From Ruminococcus sp. YE71 (lineage in GTDB: Bacteria; Bacillota; Clostridia; Oscillospirales; Ruminococcaceae): a stretch of DNA of 64,000 nt. Below, in pieces: positions 61,401-64,000 of this stretch. A program made the position numbers and the translations under genes. A model generated the notes under the pieces. The model did not search any database, was not told the DNA's origin, and saw nothing but the letters and a program-made list of their open reading frames with translations. The stretch covers positions 346,432 through 410,431 of the forward strand of contig NZ_FPIR01000001.1 of NCBI RefSeq assembly GCF_900119155.1, written 5' to 3'. Each line of letters begins with the position of its first letter. The first letter of the stretch is position 1.

Positions 61401-64000
61401 AGAAGGACTGGAACGGCGACGATAAGTCCATCAGACCCGACCACTTCACTCTGAACGTGGAAAAGACCGAACTCGATGCAAAGGGCAACCCCACAGGCGT
61501 TTCGACTACGTTCACAAAGCTCGTGAAGCTCAACGACAACGCGGTCGAAGAGGCTGACGGAAAGTGGCTCGTAACTCTCAAGTTCAAGACTCTTGAGTAT
61601 AACGAGGCTACAGGTTCGTACTCCAAGTACGCTTACTCTATCGACGAGAACCAGCTTTCGGGCTACAAGGTGAACTCCTGGGTGAAGCACGTAAGCAGCA
61701 CCAACGCTTCTTACGACAGCCCCGAGAACCTCACCACCACTGCCGAACAGGATTCCTCGGGCTCGGGCGCTATCTTCAACTACACTCTCACCAACCAAAA
61801 GGATGAGACCCAGAAGATAACCGACGCTACCGTTGAATTCAGCAAGACCGACATCACGGGCGAGAACGAGATAGCAGGCGCAAAGCTCGCTGTCTACAAG
61901 GCTGAGGATATCGGCGCGAACGGCAAGCCCCTTTCGGGCAAGGCTCCCGTGGACAGCTGGGTATCCGACGGAACTGCACACGCCGCAGTACTCACCGAGG
62001 GCGACTACGTTCTCATGGAGACAGGCGTTGAAGATTCGGCTTCCAAGTATAAGGTAGTCGATTCCGCAGTCAGCTTTACCGTTGAATCGGGTAAGGTAAA
62101 GAACGTGAGCGGCACTGTTGACAAGGACAGTGTCACAAGCAAGGACAAAGAGTCGGGTTATGTGCTCTACACCGAGGGTACAGACACCACCAACGCAAAA
62201 TTCACTGTTTGCGATGCCGAAAAGACATTTGCATCCGTTGAGATCACCAAGGTCGATAACGACGGCAAAGCACTCGAAGGCGCTGTAGTGACAGTGACCG
62301 CCGACCGCGAGATCGAAACTTCCGATATCACCGTTACCGAAAGTGATACAGGCAAGCCCCTCGATTTCACAACAGGCACAAAGGGCGGCTGCACCTACAT
62401 CAAGTTCACGACCGCGAGCGGCACTGCCGTTATCGGCGGACTCACTCAGGGCAAGTACACTGTCACCGAGATAGTTCCTCCCGACGGCTACACCGTGAAC
62501 CCCGCCGCTAACGGCTTTGAAGTAGACGCTTCCAACAAGGTCAAGGGCAGCGGCGTTATAGATATCGTTGACGATATGCTCGTCATCAATATCAACAAGA
62601 CCGACCTCACAGGCAAGAACGAGGTCCATAACGCTGTTCTGACCATCACCAACGATTCTCTCTCCGAGTATCAGTGGGCACAGATCGCCGATTCGAGCTC
62701 AGGTGTTCAGATGACCACCTACGGCGACGGCATCACCTGGACATCGGGCGATTCCGAAGTCCAGATCGTAGGTCTGCCGAATGGCACCTACACCCTCACA
62801 GAAACTCAGGGCGAGGAGAAGATCACCGACGACAACGGCAACGTTTACGACGTTCTGACTTCCGACGTTATCTTCACCATCGACAATTCCAAGGCAGATT
62901 TCCTCACGGTGACCAATGCCAAGTCGGATTTCGACAAGACCGCCGAGGAAGCCTACGCCGTAGCAAGCGGCGACACGATCACTATTTGTGACGCACTTCG
63001 CAAGTTCGGCACCGTAAGCGTTAGCAAGACCGAGATGGCTGGCGGCGACGAGATCGAGGGCGCGACCCTGAAAATCGAGACCACCGCCGACACATCGAAT
63101 GTTGTTCTGACCCGCGACGGCAAGAACCTCACCGAGGGTTCCGATTACACCGTCGAGACAAAGAACGGCAAGACCACGATTACATTCACAACTGGAAGCA
63201 CTAAGACCTTTGTAACGGGACTGGCAGAAGGCAGCTACACGCTGACTGAGACCATCGCACCTGATGGCTATGTCATCAACGAGAGCACTTTTGATTTCAC
63301 AGTCAACAGCAAGGGCGAAGTTAGCAAGTCCGCAATCGAGGTCATCGACGAGGCTGTCAAGCTCTCCGTTAACAAGACCGACCTCACGGGCAAGACCGAG
63401 GTTCAGAACGCTGTTCTGACCATAACAAACTCCAGCCTGACCGCTGAGCAGTGGGCTGAGATCGCTTCTGCGAATGCAGGTGTCAAGCTCACCGCAAACG
63501 GCGACGGTATCACCTGGACTTCCGGAAAATCGGCAGTCGAGATCAAGTACTTATTAAATGGTACCTACACGCTGACCGAGACTCAGGGCGAAAAGGTAAT
63601 CACCGATGCCGACGGCAACAAGTATGACGTGCTCGCATCCGAGGTAACGTTCGTTGTAGACAACACCAAGAACGACGTTGTTAAGGTTACCGACGCGAAG
63701 ACTGATTTTGCAAGCGACGCGACCGAGGGCTACGCAGTATTCGACGGCGACACTCTCACCATCTGCGACGCGCTCCGCAAGTTCGGCACCGTAAGCGTAA
63801 GCAAGACCGAAATGGCAGGCGGCGACGAGATCGAGGGCGCGAAGCTCAAGATCGAGACCACCGCAGACACTTCCTGCCTCGTTCTCATGAGAGGAACATC
63901 CGTTCTCATCAAGGACGTTGACTACACAGTCAAGACCGCAGGCGGCAAGACAGTCATCACATTCGTAACAGGCACGACCAAGACCATTGTGACGGGTCTC
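58406..64000 (+). CDS. Giant repeat-containing surface adhesin (Cna-B/SpaA type), partial at the right edge
   Basis: At least 1,865 codons, open from TTG 58406 (AAAGGGGG 8 nt upstream) to the window end with no stop. N-terminal signal peptide (SKKKTLSSRILSTLTSALMV ... AGAA), then several adhesin/isopeptide-type domains (~150-950: GLDIKKTSGELVIEGDDIYQ, VEIPEDTGDLATITIEDNVF), a Cna-B-like domain (~985-1110) and SpaA-type repeats (FSKTDITGENEIAGAKLAVY onward). The last ~600 residues are a ~260-residue tandem unit. Likely a cell-wall-anchored adhesin or pilin-like protein; the C-terminal anchor lies beyond the window. Confidence 0.85.
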   Translation, partial: MSKKKTLSSRILSTLTSALMVFTTLPADMFSIRAGAADNWPATVNGDTDITQYFHVNSTGVQDAESGDEIGSGATLHNGQVLSLGFSWDSSEYMNHDPFELEFSLGINTDVVDCQTSEAHVQGFTCDGDYTISDGTVTIDATPKNDRYDNFRGSYEAFVVVDVDKDDLDANGCFSFSYLGETYTFRLAPQGLDIKKTSGELVIEGDDIYQTFSVSVKPEGGTPLKNVTLIDKLDGERTDLFKSIDASSVKVVSNGGEDLTSSADITFTGPSDEIGQFNMVLPEVPGDGVVLTYRVKLNKDYLADCASGQKYATQNNAISAYDEMDLHAGTSYAGVTVEKATFDKSAEVQGDKIHYTLEFHPNDLDVFLGITDHEQITVSDCLTVTKGDEKLYGGDIDDVVLTYDSAAGCYRAEYDVDIDKDNWVAQDKNVKATNDAKFVYGGENFEDETTTIFKKESTGIVGGTGKSIVSTDDDSITWKIEVEIPEDTGDLATITIEDNVFDETAGPSWVTSKSDPTLTGGFFTDAFTYTVDGTVIPSDQMKAYTGTSNYTGYYGWVSGNSDQADEIAKSSDFNLVLNKAFLTDYAGKTLTITYTTKLNGQVTDTYTNTVKAVYTTTDNETGEFTDSATKKSEITGFKRTGQSTISGYSAANDKNGTTFWEFDIYGDANYKSGDVIKVVDTLPECTELVNGTVMLQTNDKYISGLDVYNTVTWTDLPDWMAAQCSFFNDCVTTSVKGRKVTFTITLTDELIASYKARGNVMALGYALQLTEEGRIKMAFDEGLTLVNTADVYLNDKPQAEDITSTQTLTSDGNKLIDKKDGEYKQVETDKGLYVTTDFTIKVNPEKKKLSENGKIFVDDWLGGNYELPETVSINGTVYTVKKTDDGDNSQGTVAAYFYKDGKKVEGWSVTRTGPGKKMTFALDDETAYTISYSCLIQTMDKHITLSKEEEMARYSNTAVVRGSGSDSQSSSTVVDSDDYGVSATIEAGSMEGYIIINIEKDWNGDDKSIRPDHFTLNVEKTELDAKGNPTGVSTTFTKLVKLNDNAVEEADGKWLVTLKFKTLEYNEATGSYSKYAYSIDENQLSGYKVNSWVKHVSSTNASYDSPENLTTTAEQDSSGSGAIFNYTLTNQKDETQKITDATVEFSKTDITGENEIAGAKLAVYKAEDIGANGKPLSGKAPVDSWVSDGTAHAAVLTEGDYVLMETGVEDSASKYKVVDSAVSFTVESGKVKNVSGTVDKDSVTSKDKESGYVLYTEGTDTTNAKFTVCDAEKTFASVEITKVDNDGKALEGAVVTVTADREIETSDITVTESDTGKPLDFTTGTKGGCTYIKFTTASGTAVIGGLTQGKYTVTEIVPPDGYTVNPAANGFEVDASNKVKGSGVIDIVDDMLVININKTDLTGKNEVHNAVLTITNDSLSEYQWAQIADSSSGVQMTTYGDGITWTSGDSEVQIVGLPNGTYTLTETQGEEKITDDNGNVYDVLTSDVIFTIDNSKADFLTVTNAKSDFDKTAEEAYAVASGDTITICDALRKFGTVSVSKTEMAGGDEIEGATLKIETTADTSNVVLTRDGKNLTEGSDYTVETKNGKTTITFTTGSTKTFVTGLAEGSYTLTETIAPDGYVINESTFDFTVNSKGEVSKSAIEVIDEAVKLSVNKTDLTGKTEVQNAVLTITNSSLTAEQWAEIASANAGVKLTANGDGITWTSGKSAVEIKYLLNGTYTLTETQGEKVITDADGNKYDVLASEVTFVVDNTKNDVVKVTDAKTDFASDATEGYAVFDGDTLTICDALRKFGTVSVSKTEMAGGDEIEGAKLKIETTADTSCLVLMRGTSVLIKDVDYTVKTAGGKTVITFVTGTTKTIVTGL
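62216..64000 (+). repeat. ~260-residue coding tandem repeat in the adhesin
   Basis: FGTVSVSKTEMAGGDEIEGA is encoded at ~63004 and again at ~63781 (777 bp apart) with nearly the same bases; NKTDLTGK recurs at 62593 and 63373. A diverged first unit (FASVEITKVDNDGKALEGAV) starts at ~62227. Each unit holds two alternating SpaA-like domains. The third unit runs off the window. Confidence 0.88.

Noticed and set aside
59939..62629. Long minus-strand ORFs under the adhesin
   Set aside because: They are antisense to the continuous adhesin frame that runs to the window end.

Overview
The window looks like a chromosome segment of a rumen or gut cellulolytic Ruminococcus, most like Ruminococcus albus. 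The reasons are internal: five large secreted plant-cell-wall enzymes (GH43, GH9, a double CE12 esterase, GH5, GH48); four of these carry dockerins; the GH48 instead ends in a FN3-like module resembling the R. albus family-37 binding module; one small cohesin protein carries two copies of that same module; and a GH94 phosphorylase uses the released oligosaccharides inside the cell. No database search was possible, so the species call is an inference.

Layout. 1-21 kb is the polysaccharide block: a putative anti-sigma-like surface protein, GH43 and GH9 (divergent), a GHKL kinase/LytTR regulator pair (7.96-9.98 kb) with LytTR-type direct-repeat operators on both sides, the CE12-CBM13-dockerin-CBM35-CBM35-CE12 protein, GH5, a divergent AraC regulator, and GH48. 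21.5-26.2 kb is a four-gene ABC export operon of the GldA/F/G plus DUF4340 type. 26.2-31.3 kb holds large inverted-repeat elements, a second GHKL/LytTR pair and a broken HD-GYP membrane gene. 31.3-37.2 kb has a flavin/PNPOx-like protein with a small winged-helix protein, a MetNIQ-type importer behind palindromic operators, and an amino-acid-permease/HD-GYP fusion. 37.4-39.0 kb has a candidate small RNA, a 19-bp tandem repeat and the cohesin protein. 39.1-42.1 kb holds fragments of mobile or nuclease genes beside ssrA (tmRNA), then smpB in an operon. 42.5-52.7 kb has dipicolinate synthase genes, a solute-binding lipoprotein with a surface protein, a GH25-FN3 lysozyme, a corrinoid adenosyltransferase operon, a lone MazF-like toxin and ThrH. 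53-57.9 kb has LysR and XRE regulators, GH94 and tRNA-Pro. From 58.4 kb to the right edge runs a very large open-ended SpaA/Cna-B-repeat adhesin that begins with TTG.

How it fits together: the secreted enzymes cleave xylan/pectin side chains and cellulose; dockerins could dock on the cohesin protein, whose CBM37-like modules could hold complexes on the substrate or cell surface; GH94 phosphorolysis conserves energy from the products. The most unusual candidate system is the LytTR/GHKL pair whose upstream LytTR operator drives a seven-codon ORF (M-F-G-W-W-D-W) with a perfect Shine-Dalgarno sequence, antisense to the long leader of the regulator operon itself. Start codons were moved from the longest-ORF start wherever a clear Shine-Dalgarno sequence pointed to an internal start.
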